This document shows positions 1-11,585 of a stretch of DNA of 64,000 nucleotides, piece after piece. Origin of the DNA: Humulus lupulus (Eukaryota; Streptophyta; Magnoliopsida; Rosales; Cannabaceae); NCBI RefSeq assembly GCF_963169125.1, contig NC_084802.1, positions 32,394,107-32,458,106 of the forward strand. Reading direction: 5' to 3'. How positions within the stretch are numbered: position 1 is the stretch's first letter; every line of letters begins with the position of its first letter. The notes under the pieces are model-generated. The model was not told the DNA's origin. It searched no databases and was given only the letters and a program-made list of their open reading frames with translations. Both the position numbers and the translations under genes were made by a program.

Positions 1-687
1 GTTTGGCAAGAGCCGGGAACGACGCAGGCCGAGGTTGGCAGGGGATGGGAACGGCGTTGGGCACGTTGAGTGCAAGGCCGAGTACGGCAAGGGGCTAGGA
101 GCAGCGTTGAGCACGTGGAGTGCGAGTTTCCAGGGCGAGACCCTAAAGGATACCTGGGATATCCTCACGGTAGGGACTGCAAACCCAGGGCCTGGTAAAG
201 CGCCTGGGACGGCTTGGCCGTATGTGTTTAGCCTATTAATGGCATGTTTATATGATATGTGTTGGTTTTGCATATGTTATCTGTTTGTGGGTTTTCTTGC
301 TGGGCTTCGGCTCACGGGTGCTCTGTGGTGTAGGTAAGGGCAAGGAGAAAGCCAACCAACCATGAGTGTAGCAAGCGTGAGGCGGCGTGTACATGTTTGG
401 CCTGCCTGGTTGCCACAGCCAGTGGATTTTGGGAGATGAATGTAATAAAACCTAGATTTTGTCGTTTAGCCGACTTGGTTGTATTTATATGTTTTAAATA
501 TTTCCAAACAGTATTTTGGGATCCCAAGTGTTAAACTTTTATGATTTTCAATAGAATAGAGTTGTTTCTAAAGTTTTTACTCTGATTATGGTTTAATTAC
601 ACTTTTGCTTTAAAAGCCTTGATTAGCGAGTGATTGCACGTTTTTAAAACTCACTTAGTAACGGCTCTAAGGTAGTAGGGCGTTACA
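1..687 (+). mobile_element. 3' part of a large LTR (2.3-kb family, copy A)
   Basis: This is the 3' portion of the same LTR seen whole at 11586-13954 and 25105-27431. It shares the 'cttgctgggcttcggctc' segment, the TTGGGATCCC segment, and the terminal block ending CGTTACA at 681-687. The start lies outside the window. The boundary at 687 is clear because unrelated LTR-interior sequence follows. The copy sits inside another copy of the same family (688-1996). No coding capacity is seen. The assignment to a Ty3/Gypsy chromovirus of the Del/Tekay kind rests only on LTR size and style and is an inference. Confidence 0.75.
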
Positions 688-1996
688 ACGTTCATCTCTC
701 TCTCTCTCTCTAAGGCTTTGTTGCACTTGGAAATTTTGAAGAGAAAGCTTAGAAATTGAGGTTGGGAATTGGGGAATCCAGCTAGGAGTAGGATAGGGGA
801 CAGCTGATGATCAAAGTTATTACTGAGGTAAGATTATAATCCTTGATCTATTGAATTTATGGTTTGGTTTTGGATGTGCTTAGGGATGCTTAGTTAGCTT
901 CTGATTTTGGGATTTGAGGTAGTTTGAGCTAGTATTATAGGCCATATGTGTTGTTTATTATGTGTCCTTGAGAGTTAGAGATTCAATTCTAGCCTTAGTG
1001 CATGTTAAGTTGAATTCTAGTGACTTTGGTTTGGGGGGAAATGCAGGAAGAAGCAGGGAATTATGGGTTCGCGAGGTCGCGTCGCGACCCTGTTCTTGGG
1101 CACCGCGACCCACGTGAACCCAAGAGCCCTGGGGATCTCTCTGTCTCGTAGGCGCGCCACAACCCTAAGGGCCAAGTTGCCGCACATGTCCCTCTGGGCT
1201 TGGTCACGGCCCGCCTAGGCAGACTTAGCCAAATTAGGTTTTTTGGGCTTGGGAACTTAAACCTAAGTGTTCGGGAAGGATTCTACTACCCAGTTTAGTA
1301 GAATTCGAGGTCCTGAAGGCTAGTATGTTATTCTTAAGCTTTTAATTGGTTTAGGTTTTAATAGTTATCCATTATCGCATTGTGACTAGGGTTGTCGTTA
1401 AGGCTCGAGATTGTGGATCGCGCTCGGGAACGTCTTACATCTTCAACTCGGGACTCGAGGTAAGAAAACTGCACTCGAGTCGTGAGTGGGGCTTAGACCC
1501 CAGTTATTGAGTATGTTATGATTGTGAATATATCTGAGAATATCTGAATAGGCATGCTTGTATAGGTTGCCTCTGTTTGCTTGATGTGCAATGCATATTG
1601 TGATTATATCTATTTTGAAGTCCGCCCTAAGGGTGCTGGGGGCCGATAGAAAGTGTGCGGAACGCAGCCCGACCTAAGCATGATGGGGTCGGCTATAAGA
1701 CCAGAGGACTCGGCCTAAGGGTGTTGGGCCTGAATATTATATAATAAATAGAAGTCTTGTTTGTACAACTAATTTATTGATTGATGTGAATGGTTTATGT
1801 ATTTGTTTGAGTTGAACATTACCGTTAAGTTCATTGCTTATATTCTACTGTTGGTTTATTGACCTATGATCAAAATCTTTTAACCCTAACCCATTAATTA
1901 CTTTAGTAACACGTTTATGTCCAAAGGACTTGATTAGCAAGTCCTGCACTACTTAAAATACACAGTGTAATGGTCTTGGCTATCCAAGGCTTTACA
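688..1996 (+). mobile_element. 3' part of a large LTR (2.3-kb family, copy B), host of copy A
   Basis: The stretch opens with a CT microsatellite and the 'aggtaag' leader found in the middle of the other copies. It carries the GC-rich palindromic block (about 1065-1160) and ends 'cacagtgtaatggtcttgg...ctttaca' at 1996, matching the end of copy D at 13954. Directly after it, at 1997, the Athila-like reverse transcriptase frame resumes, so this LTR was inserted into that pol gene. Its 5' part is interrupted by copy A and lies left of the window. No ORF of note is present. Confidence 0.75.
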
Positions 1997-4173
1997 TTGA
2001 GGTTATTGAAAAGCTCCCACCTCTTACCTCAGTGAAGAACATTAGAGGCTTTCTAGGCCATGCAGGGTTCTATAGAAGGTTCATCAAAGACTTCTCTAAT
2101 ATTTCCAAGCCACTTTGCAATATGTTAGAGAATGATACACCATTTCATTTTGATGGAGCATGTTTGAAGGTTTTTCAAGAGTTGAAAGATAGACTAATTT
2201 CAACCCATATCATCATTGCACCGAATTGGAGTTTGCCCTTTGCATTGATGTGTGATACCAGCAATTATTTTGTTGGGGCTGTCATGGGGCAGCGAAGGAA
2301 CAAGGTGTTTCAATCTATTTATTATGCCAGCCGCACTTTGACAGGTGCTCAATTGAATTACACTGTGACAGAGAAGGAGCTACTAGCTATTGTCTTTGCT
2401 TTTGACAAGTTTCACTCCTATCTTGTGGGTACTAAAGTGATTGTCTACACCGATCACCCAGCCATAAAGTATTTGATTGCCAAGAAGGATGCGAAGCCAA
2501 GATTATTTTGGTGGGTGCTTTTGCTTCAAGAGTTTGATGTTGAGATTCAAGATAGAAAAGGGGTAGAAAATCAAGTGGTTGACCATTTATCAAGAATGGA
2601 GTTTGAAAAAGATTCCAACTCTCTTGTCCCCGTCAAAGAAACATTCCCCGATGAACAAGTTTTTGAGGTCAAACATTCTCATGAGCTTCCTTGGTTTACT
2701 GATTTTGCTAATTATTTGGCTTGTGGGTTGATGCCACCGGAGATGACTAACAAACAAAGGAAGAAATTCTTTCATGATGTGAATTCTTATTTTTGGGAGG
2801 AGCCCTTTCTATTTAAGCAATGTGTGGATTAGGGCTAATCATTGGGCGGGTTGGTCAGGTTACAAGGCATTTTTACCAGTCCAATGTCATAATCGGGTTA
2901 GCAAAAGTGACCCGTAACTTGCCTAATTAAGAATTTTTTTTTTTAACCTGTCCAATAATTTGGGCAGGTTGGTCGGGTTAACTCGCCCAAACCGAAATTG
3001 TATTTTTTTTTTTTGCGGGTTGGTCAGGTTGGGCGGGTTGGGCGGGTTGGTCGGGTCAACCCACCCAAACAAAAGTGGTATTTTTTTTTTACATTTTTTA
3101 CATTTTTTCTTTTAAATATTAGTACTAATAGTGTGAAGTTTATCTTTTTAAGCTTAAAATTATATTTTAAATTTATAGTAAAAAAATTAAAACAAAACTT
3201 AATTAATTTATATATTTATTTGAATATATTAAAAATAATAAATTCTTAATTGGGCGGGTTGATAATTATTTTCAACCCGCCCAATGTAATAATTGGGCAG
3301 TTTAAATTTTGGTCGATTTATTCGGGTTGCGTTTTTTGACGGTTTTTTCGGGTTGGTTTGGGTGGATTATTCGAGTTGGGCGGGTTGTAAAAATTTCTGC
3401 ACAGCCCTAGTGTGGATCAAATGATCAGAAGATGTGTTGTTGAACACGAGGTAAAGGGTATCTTGTTTCATTGTCATTCATTGCCTTGTGGTGGACATTT
3501 TGGGGGAGCACATACCGCTGCCAAAGTTTTACAATCCAGGATCTTTTGGCCTTCTCTATTTAAGGGTGCCCATGCTTATGTTGCTAGTTGTGATCATTGC
3601 TAAAGGGTCAGAAGCATCTCAAGAAGACATGCAATGCCTCTAACTAATATACTTGAAGTTGAATTGTTTGATGTTTGGGGGATTGATTTCATGGCCCCTT
3701 TCCACCGTCATATGGTAATTTGTATATCTTGGTGGTTGTTGATTATGTTTCTAATTGGGTTGAAGCCGCTACCTATCCTACTAATGATTCCAAGGTGGTC
3801 ATGAGGTTCTTACACAAGCATATTTTCACTAGATTTGACACTCCAAGAGCTATCATAAGTGATGAGGGAACCCATTTTCTGAACAAAGTGTTGGCTAGCT
3901 TATTGGCTAAGTATAGTGTGAATCATAAGGTGGCTACGACATACTACCCTCAAACCAATGGCCAAGCAGAATTGTCTAATAGAGAAATAAAGGGTGTGCA
4001 TGAGAAGGTGGTGAATCTAAATCGCAAGGATTGGTGTAAGAGGTTGGATGATGCTTTATGGGCCTATAGAACGACATTTAAAACTCCATTGGGGATGTCT
4101 CCTTATCACCTAGTGTTTGAAAAAGCATGTCACTTGCCAGTGGAACTTGAACATAGAGCTTATTGGGCACTCC
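1997..4173 (+). pseudogene. Athila-like Ty3/Gypsy pol fragment (RT end, RNase H, integrase)
   Basis: Reading continues from the end of reverse transcriptase (motif FLGHAGFYRRFIKDFS near 2050) into RNase H, with catalytic residues visible in 'CDTS', 'EKELLA' and 'YTDHPA', and ends with 'VVDHLSRM'. A hAT MITE then interrupts at 2830. After it come the HHCC integrase finger (HCH..GGH...C..C, 3450-3600), a stop (TAA, 3601), and the integrase core with Asp in 'VWGIDF' and 'IISDEG'. A single-base deletion near 3702 shifts frame before '[15 protein letters not shown]'. The ending '[13 protein letters not shown]' is typical of the Athila/Tat branch. The copy is dead: it is cut at 4174 by a Copia LTR, and its left side is cut by LTR copy B. 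Confidence 0.88.
2830..3409. mobile_element. hAT-type MITE, 580 bp, in the Athila-like pol
   Basis: The ends are TAGGGCT and AGCCCTA (inverted). The element is flanked by a perfect 8-bp duplication GTGTGGAT at 2822-2829 and 3410-3417, the size expected of hAT transposons. Removing the element plus one duplicate restores the pol frame across the junction. The interior is non-coding, AT-rich in the middle, with repeated G-rich words (GGGCGGGTTGG, GGTCGGGTT) near both ends that are partly inverted relative to each other. It has no transposase, so it needed one in trans. Confidence 0.9.
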
Positions 4174-5107
4174 TGTTGGGAAAACTTATACATGATCTTG
4201 TTTATTTTCATGTAGATCTTATATTAAACAAATTAAAATAAGAAAACCTAAAACATGTTTCTAAAATTGAATTCAAACAGAAATAATGATAAGAACACTT
4301 ACATTATACGCAGCGGAATGAATGGAGTTCTACCTTCAGTTTCTCTAACCCTTGTATCCTTTCTGTCACAGAGTATTACCAAGAAACTGAACCACTCTTC
4401 AATTTTCTTCACAGCCTTCCAAAGTATCTTTAGAATCACCTAGACTAGAGTGGGAAATTCTCAACACATGAGATAGATACAGAGAGAAGAAGAGAAAAGA
4501 ATAATGAGGCTTAGAAAATGACTTATGTTTGTAGAGAGAATCTAAAACCTACTAGATCTTCTGATATTCTCAGAAACTTGTGATTCAAAAATCTAATTTC
4601 AACTCTCACTTAGCATTCCTTTTATAGGCTCAATTATGGCATTTATCTAATAAAAAAATCAATAAAATAATAGTCAATAATCAGCCCTAGGTCGAAATTC
4701 TCATGGGCTTTAGGCCCGTGAAATTTCCCATTTGATTATAAGCCCATTGGACTTAAAATCAAGGCATGTATTATTTTCTATTGATTTAACTAATTAAATA
4801 ATTATTTAAATCCTTTATCAAATTAATTATTTTTAATTTGAATCTTGATTTAAACTTATTTATTAATTTAGATATCAATTTATCTTAATTAATAAATATG
4901 TCCTAATTTCTCTTTTCTTCTCTAAATTACATAACTATGTGAAACTATAAAAAATTGACCTAGTCAACTTTGATAATTAATTCAATTACTTGAGACTATC
5001 TAGATGATTATATCCAAAGTACAGTGGGGACCATGGGCCTATGAAATCAAGCTCCAATATTTTATTATAAATTTAACAAATAAATTTACTAACTTATTAA
5101 TTCCTCG
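4174..5107 (-). mobile_element. Copia 3' LTR, distal half (split by MULE-1)
   Basis: The terminus TGTTGGG at 4174 is the inverted partner of the CCCAACA end at about 18609-18615. The two halves, 4174-5107 and 17693-18615, make one LTR of about 1.86 kb once MULE-1 and one copy of its 9-bp duplication are removed. The LTR belongs to the minus-strand Copia whose gag-pol lies at 18.6-22.7 kb. The element was inserted in the Athila-like integrase gene after position 4173. The sequence is non-coding and AT-rich. Confidence 0.8.
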
Positions 5108-5208
5108 GGGATAATAGCGGCATAAGTACCCAATGTTTGGGGAAAATACCCGACATGGACCCTGTAGCGACCCAAATTTGCTAATAAGGCTTGGGGCCTT
5201 GATTAACG

Positions 5209-6370
5209 TGTTAGAGAATATATTTTATTGCTCAATAGAAAAGTGGAAAAACAAAAAATACAACTCTATGCAAAGAATACAATGGACTAGATGATAGATA
5301 AATAGGTTTACAACTCAATGACCAACAATACAAGTGAGATACCAATAAATATGTAAATAGAAATAAAAGAAGAGGATTACAAACTCAATACAATAATAAT
5401 ACAAGAAGAACAACTGAATGAAAAATCAATGGAAAACACAAACTCACACTCAACCAAAGTGTAGAGTAGTGGGGATCACCAACTTGAACAATGTTCAAAA
5501 CCTTTGTCTAAAAGCTTATTTCCCCCTATTCTCTAAGCACTAAGGGATCTCTCAAGGAAATAACTCTCTAGAATAATCAAGCCTCAAGGTGAAATTTTCA
5601 GCCAAGTGCTTTGTGGATGAAAAATGGTGTGTCATACAAGTGAGCATTAGACTCCTATTTATAGAGTTTGAGATACCCTTTGGATTTAAAATTACACCAA
5701 CTCCCATGGCTGTTACCAATGTTTAATTGGATTAATATGGAATTAAAATTGAGATTTGGGAGTTATTTGGGTTTTTAGAACCATTCAACACATTTGAAAA
5801 AAACTGAAAATTTGGCCTGAAATGCACCTGTGGCCGCGGCCAGGGACATCAGTGGCCACAGCCACTGCTCTCTGTCCCCCAGGCCGCGGCCACCATCATT
5901 TAGTGGCTGCGGCCACAGCCCATTTTCAGCACTTGAAAATGTGTTGTTTTTCCAAACGGTTCCAAACCCTCCCAAATGATTTTGTAACTCTCAAAACACA
6001 TTATTGGGGTTAAAATCATATCTCCAACAACCATATTTCATAATAGCTTTATGAAATCCAATCTCAAATGTGTAACATATAATATACACATTATTGGGTA
6101 ATATTTGGGAGTTACAAATTTGTAACTTATTTTGTAACTCCAAAATATGTCACATTTAGGCACACACATGTGTCCAATTTTGTGACTCTCAATAATATGT
6201 TACAAGGTATGACAAATCACATTTGTGTGACAAATCACATTTTGTCACATTATTTAATCTAATATTATATTATATGAAATAATATAACATTCCCCCACTA
6301 GATTAAATAATCACTTTTTGTAACACTTACTTGATCAATCAAACATTATATTAAAATATAATATAGCGTG
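5209..6370 (-). mobile_element. Minus-strand LTR (about 1.08 kb) plus a stub of its internal 3' end
   Basis: Positions 5209-6289 have TG..CA ends (TGTTAGAG ... ATATAACA). Read on the minus strand, a purine tract (TAGTGGGGGAA) directly precedes the LTR start at 6289, as a polypurine tract should, so 6290-6370 is a leftover piece of the internal region. The insertion splits LTR copy C, whose sequence resumes at 'cctggaggg' (6371). No clean 5-bp duplication is found (only cgtg at 5207-5210 and 6367-6370), in line with a deletion on the internal side. It contains a palindromic GGCCGCGGCC-type block at 5828-5922. Confidence 0.7.
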
Positions 6371-6760
6371 CCTGGAGGGAAATAATTGCTATATTGTATT
6401 AATATGTGAATTTAATGAATATGTGATTAGAAATGCATGTTTAGGTGAATTAAATATGCATGTGGGCCCCATTTGATTGTTAGGGGCATATTTATAATTT
6501 TAGCCCACTGAGGGCATAAATGTTATATATATGTGTATTGTGATTGATACCACGTGTGGGTGGTGATATGATCGCGGTGCACGATCCGAGACGGTCCTAG
6601 GGAGCTGCTTAGCTAGAAAGTCACAACGGGGTCAAATACCCGACTCGGGAGGAGCTTAGGGGTATTTTGGGAATATTATAATGTCTTCGGGAATTACTGA
6701 GTAGTGGTTAGTAATTCAGTAGTGGTTTAGTTGTTTCGGGATTAAATAGGGATTTGTAGG

Positions 6761-7877
6761 TGTTGACTGCGTTTTTAGCCAACGACGTGAGAATGTCAAA
6801 TACGACAAGCCTTCAAGAGAAATAAAAACGACACAGACAGTTTAATGAACAAAAAGTAAATAACACAAGAGATTTTATAGTGGTTCAGCCCCGATTGTCG
6901 GTAATAGCCTAATCCACTTAGAGTTGTGATTTATAGATCTGTACTCAAGATCAGATGGACCGAGCCAACTGAGTTTCTTCAGTACAGATGGAAAAAATAC
7001 AAGAACTCTCTCTAGAATACTCAGACCCAATTTTCTCTCTCTAGAAAGAAGCAGCAGAAGAAGACCCCTCTCTCATCCCATAAGCTCTCTATTTATAGGC
7101 CTGAGATCCTCAACTGATATCCCCTTATGATAGGGATATTTTATTATATTTATTACATTTAAACATTCAAAATTCGAAATGTAACAAACCCCCCATTTGT
7201 GGGAAGAATGAGAGATTCCCGCGTATGTTGTTGAAGCTGTCTCTGGGAATCTTGACTTAGTCTCCTCTAGCTAGTTGATCCACCTCCTACTGACCACCCA
7301 TGCAAGTGTTGGTCGGACGTGCATGGTGGTAGGACATGTTTTCGTGGGTTGAACGTGCATGGTGGTAGGACATGCACTTCTCTCCTCTAACATTGCACTC
7401 TCCTCTAGCATGCCATGTTCCTCCTTGAACCAATCTCCTTGGCTTCTCCTCGGACCAAGGTGGTCCGAGGCAACCTTCTTGGCACCTCACCTTGGACAAC
7501 ATTGAGGCAACCTCCTTGGCACCTCACCTTGGACAACATTGAGGCAACCTCCTCCATGACATCTCACCTTGGACAAGTTCAAGGCATTCTCCTTTAGCAT
7601 CTCCCAAACATGTCCGATCGAACATTGTATAGGCTCTCCTTATCAAAATCTAAGTCTCCATCCTCTTGCATGAGACTCCTCCTCCTTAGCTACTTACCTT
7701 GGACACGTTCGAGCCAACACTTAGGAAACCTTGGGAGGCTTGCCTCCTACACACCCTTGGGGTCTCTTAGGACCACTTTCTCCTTGGGGTCTCCTAAGAC
7801 CACTTTCTCCTTGGGGTCTCCTAAGATGCATTCTCCTTAGCCTCCTAGGATGCATTCTCCAATTTTTGGGTATAACA
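6761..7877 (+). mobile_element. Solo LTR, 1117 bp, nested in copy C
   Basis: The ends are TGTTGACTGC and TATAACA, with a perfect 5-bp duplication GTAGG at 6756-6760 and 7878-7882. The interior includes the 'ttttatagtggttcagcc' type segment common in plant LTRs. It also holds short tandem repeats: a unit of about 35 bp with 'caccttggacaacattgagg' at 7487-7580, and a unit of about 30 bp with 'ttggggtctcctaagacc' at 7760-7830. There are no genes. The orientation is taken from the TATA and leader style and is uncertain. Confidence 0.85.
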
Positions 7878-9832
7878 GTAGGTATACTCGAGGATTTAGT
7901 GGGATATGTAAAAAGACTAAATTGCCCTTGGTGGCATGTGAATACTTAGGTTAACTTAGGGGCAATTGGGTCATTTGGCAGCTGGGTGCACTTAGTTAGG
8001 GGGCTGGGAGATACTAGAATACTTTGACAAAAAATAGAAGAAGGAAAAAGGGAAACAATTTGATCTCTTTCTCTCCCACTCAATGCTCTCCCTCTCCCTC
8101 TCTAAGGTGGCTGAATTTGAAGGATTTTAGACCATTGATCAAGGGATTCAAGGCTAGGAATTGGGAGATTGACCTAGGCTCAAAGGTAAGTTTCAATTAG
8201 CTTCTTGATTGAATTCTGTTGAGAAATGTTAAGGTTAAGAGCTGATATGTGTTTTTGCTTGGTGGATTCTTGGGATGAAGCTTGGCTAGGTTTAGCTTGA
8301 GAATCAAAGGAAATCAAGCTTGGAGGTGGATTTGAAAGAAGCTCAGAGTTGAATTTCAGTTTGAGGTAAGAGTTTCGTGCATCTTTGAGGTTGATTTCTG
8401 GTGTGGTTTAAGATTTCTGAAGGGAGGTTTAAATTTTGTAAGTTCTGGTTTAAGTTTTATGAAGATTTTAACCAATTTGTGAATCTTGGGTTTGAATGTA
8501 TGTTTGGGTTTGTTATTGATGTTTTTGGGTTGCCATATGGTCTATTTGGGGTTTTGGAATGAATTTGGGATTTAGGTATGTCTTGGTAATGGTTTGGAAG
8601 TGTTTTGGCTCGGGAAAATGTTGGGGAAAAACCCAGATTTCTGGGTTCGCGTATGGGTGTCGCGGCCCTATTCTTCCGTGCCGCAGCGCTAGGATGCATC
8701 AGGGAAGGGCACCATTCTGGGTGCTGCGGCCCCTATAGGGGAGTGCCGCGACACTAGGCCATTTCTGGGCAGGGGAAATTTTCAGTTTTTAGGCTTTTGC
8801 CCAGGGGGGTTCGGGGGATGCTTCCGCTACCTTGTGGGGGGAAACGAGAGGTCCCGAGAGCATGGGATTGGTTCCGGGGGATGATTATAAATTGATTAGT
8901 AATGAGAGTGCTATATATGTGTTGTGACTAGGTTTTCAGCGAGGCTCGGGTTAGAGGACTGTGCTCGTGATCGCGGTGCTTGAGAAGCTCGGGACACAGG
9001 TAAGAAAACTACTGTTCCCACAAAGCTTGTATGCAGGGCAGACCCCTATATGATTGTGTTGCAGGGTGTAACCCTTTGATTGAGTTTATTCATGTTTGGT
9101 ATTTGCTTTATTATGCTATGTGTGAATGTTAGGCAAGAGTCGGGAATGGCGCAGGCTGAGGTCAGCAAGGCCGGGAACGACAAGGGGCCGAGAACGGAGT
9201 TAAGCACGTGGAGTCCAAGGCTGAGTGCAGCAAGGGGCCAGGAGCAACGTTTAGCATGTGGAGTGCGAGTTGCCAGGGCGAGACCCTAGAGGATACCTGG
9301 GATATCCTTACGCTGTGGACCGCGAACCCAGGGCCTGGTAAAGCGCCTGGGACGGCATGGCCGTATGTGTATAGCCTATTGATGGCATGTTTATATGCTA
9401 AGTGTTTGATATGCATATGTTATCTGCTTGTGAGGGTTTTCTTGCTGGGCTTCGGCTCACGGGTGCTCTGTGGTGCAGGTAAGGGCAAGGGGAAAGTCGA
9501 CCAACCATGAGTACGGAAAGCGTGAAGCGACGCGTACATGTTTGGCCTCCCGACCGCCACGGCCAGGGGTATTTTGGGAGATGTTTGTATTGAACCTAGA
9601 TTTTGTCGTTTAGCCGACTCTGATTATACTTTTGAGTTGTAAATATTTCTAAACAGCATTTTGGGATCCCAAATGTTAAACGCTTTATGATTTTCAGTAA
9701 ATGGAATTATTCTCAAAGTTTATAACTCAGGTTTATGGTTTAATCACACTTTTGCCTTAAAACCTCGATTAGCGAGTTAATTGCACGTTTTAAAATCACT
9801 TAGTAATGGCTCTAAGGTAGTAGGGCGTTACA

Positions 9833-10060
9833 GACCCAATCTTTTTTTTAGTGGGTAAAGTACCCAAACATCCTAAAACTGCAATTCCATCCAATTCCGT
9901 CAATAGGGTCTCTGTTAGTGGGCCATACTAGACACGTTCAGGCTCCAGATTAATCCTAGGTTTAATTTTTTAAAACAAAAAAAAAATATTTTCAAATTTA
10001 ATTTCATTATTATTATTATATTTTTAAAACATAAAAACTAAAACCCCCAAACCCACGAAG
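9833..10060. repeat. Left TIR of MULE-1, inner part
   Basis: This stretch continues the left inverted repeat that began at 5108-5162, after the nested LTR (its first five bases are the LTR's second GACCC). It is the inverted counterpart of 17405-17628, with only scattered mismatches, including the poly-A/T stretch and the TTATTATTATTA run. The word GTACCCAA occurs twice in the TIR, once near each end of the conserved part, and may be a repeated transposase-binding site. Confidence 0.85.
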
Positions 10061-10152
10061 AGAAGCCATTTTCGAAGAGGCTGCAAGGAAGAAGTCGACG
10101 GTTGAAGAAGAAGCCATTTTTGAAGAGCTAAGGAAGAAGGAGGACTGGGAAT

Positions 10153-10528
10153 ATGGATGGTGAAGGTTCATTTTGCTATTCTAGTCGAGTACACAGTGGA
10201 GGGAGGTATCGGGGTAGGGGTCCAGTGAGGTATGATGGAGTAACCTATGATTGTGGCTTAACGTCAGCATTGAGGACCTCTTGGACCAATCGAAATCCTG
10301 GTAGAAGGTTCAGAACATTCTATAGAATGAAAGTAAGTTTTTTAAAATTTTCTCTTGTTCTTGATTATTCATGATTTGAATGGTGTTTTTGAAATAACTT
10401 GTATATTTTCTGCCTTATTACAGTCAGAGGAGGGATGTAATTTTTTTCGTTGGGTGGATCCAGAAACTTGTCAAGGTGGAAAGGGTTTGATTCCAGATTG
10501 GGTCAAGAGAATTGAAGGTGAAGATTGA
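10153..10528 (+). CDS. GRF-type zinc-finger companion protein of MULE-1 (decayed)
   Basis: Two exons are proposed: 10153-10332 and 10424-10528 (GT..AG intron of 91 bp), giving 94 residues. The core 'TSWTNRNPGRRF' followed by 'GCNFFRWVD' is the GRF zinc-finger signature and aligns with the intact gene of MULE-2 (39747-40302). Two of the four zinc ligands are lost here: the first Cys is Tyr in 'TYDCG', and the third is Phe in 'RTFYRM'. A frameshift near 10521 ends the frame early. A hydrophobic membrane-like segment (VVVIVLVLLLK) lies downstream at about 10676-10710 in another frame, after a T-run that probably slipped. The role is unknown. GRF fingers in other proteins bind single-stranded nucleic acid; whether this one does is inference. 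Confidence 0.7.
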
Positions 10529-11110
10529 AATGGGGAGGAAAAAGTTGGGTAATGATCAGAGACATGTAGAGATAGGTGACAAGAAAATTGGGAAACAAGT
10601 TTGTACAATGTGTGCTCATCCAAATAGTGGTCTTTGGTTGAATATAAGTTGGGAGAAACTATTTTTTTTTTTTTTGTAGTTGTCATTGTGCTAGTATTGC
10701 TGCTGAAGTAGTGGTCATTTTACAAATGTAATGGTCTCATGAGTTGTAACAATGACAAATGAATTGAAATGAAATTGTGCTGCTTTTTTGTTTGTGAAAA
10801 TTGGTGTGTTTTGATTGAAAATTTTATGTTAAATTGTGTTGAGGGCACTTGGTTGTATTGGTGCATTTAACAAATTACATAATATCAATAACATAGGCAT
10901 CAACATAAATACCAATACAACATTAACTAGTTTTCAGCAAGTTTGAGGTGGTGCCTTTGGTTAGAAGCATATACATAGTACATGTTGGCAATATTTTAAG
11001 GGTTGTACCTTATACATAAAATCAATTAAGCCAACATGTCAAAACAAAGTGTTTTTGTAGTTAATTAAAACAAAGGCATGACTTAAAATGAAATGTTCCA
11101 ACTGCCTAAT
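10529..11110. other. Spacer between the two convergent MULE-1 genes
   Basis: The first 180 bases hold the out-of-frame C-terminal remnant of the GRF gene, with its hydrophobic tail and a 14-T run at 10662-10675. The rest is AT-rich and non-coding and should contain the 3' ends of both convergent genes. Confidence 0.5.
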
Positions 11111-11585
11111 CTAAGGATGTTCAGTGGTTTGTGGATGTGGCTGAGATGATGAAGCTTGTGTTGCCTCTCTTGCCTTTTGTCTCACCCTCCTTTTCTTTCT
11201 TTTGATAGTTTCTGGTGTTGGATTTTTCTTTGGCAGTCTTCCCATTCTTCTCTGTTGAACAGGCTGCAAACAACATACCTTAGCATTAATAAGTTGTAAT
11301 TATCAGTTCATATTAAACATAAAAGGAATATAGAATTTGCCCCAATACCTGTTCTGTAGGCTGACTCTTACAAGTACGTCAAGAGTGACCTTGTTTCCCA
11401 CAGTTGCTGCAAAAGTTTGCCTGACCTACTCTTTGAGCTTTTGTGGCATTGGGGGCAGGAGGTTCATCTGGTTCTCTTTTCCTTGATTTCTTAGGTTTCC
11501 CATGCAAGACATTCTCAGTAGGTGGACAAATAGGATTTTGTCATGGATCTGGCCACTTATCAAGTGATGGCATTGGCTCTATAAT

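Larger units (their letters stand above)
5163..9832 (+). mobile_element. Solo LTR, 2.3-kb family copy C, inside the left TIR of MULE-1
   Basis: The ends are TGTAGCG and CGTTACA, flanked by a perfect 5-bp duplication GACCC (5158-5162 and 9833-9837). TG..CA ends plus a 5-bp duplication mark an LTR. The length of 4670 bp is inflated by two later LTR insertions (5209-6370 and 6761-7877); the net length is about 2.4 kb. No primer-binding site, gag or pol is present, so this is a solo LTR left by LTR-LTR recombination. It carries a GC-rich palindromic block at 8643-8760. Confidence 0.9.

Noticed and set aside
7415..7949. Overlapping ORFs with repeated Leu/Gly/Pro units
   Set aside because: They lie across tandem repeats in a solo LTR and past its end; there is no protein signature.
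9080..9510. Short ORFs with 'WSPRLSAA' or 'CKAEYGKG' type repeats, also near position 35
   Set aside because: The same frame appears in several LTR copies only because the LTR is repeated; the frames are short and interrupted in other copies.
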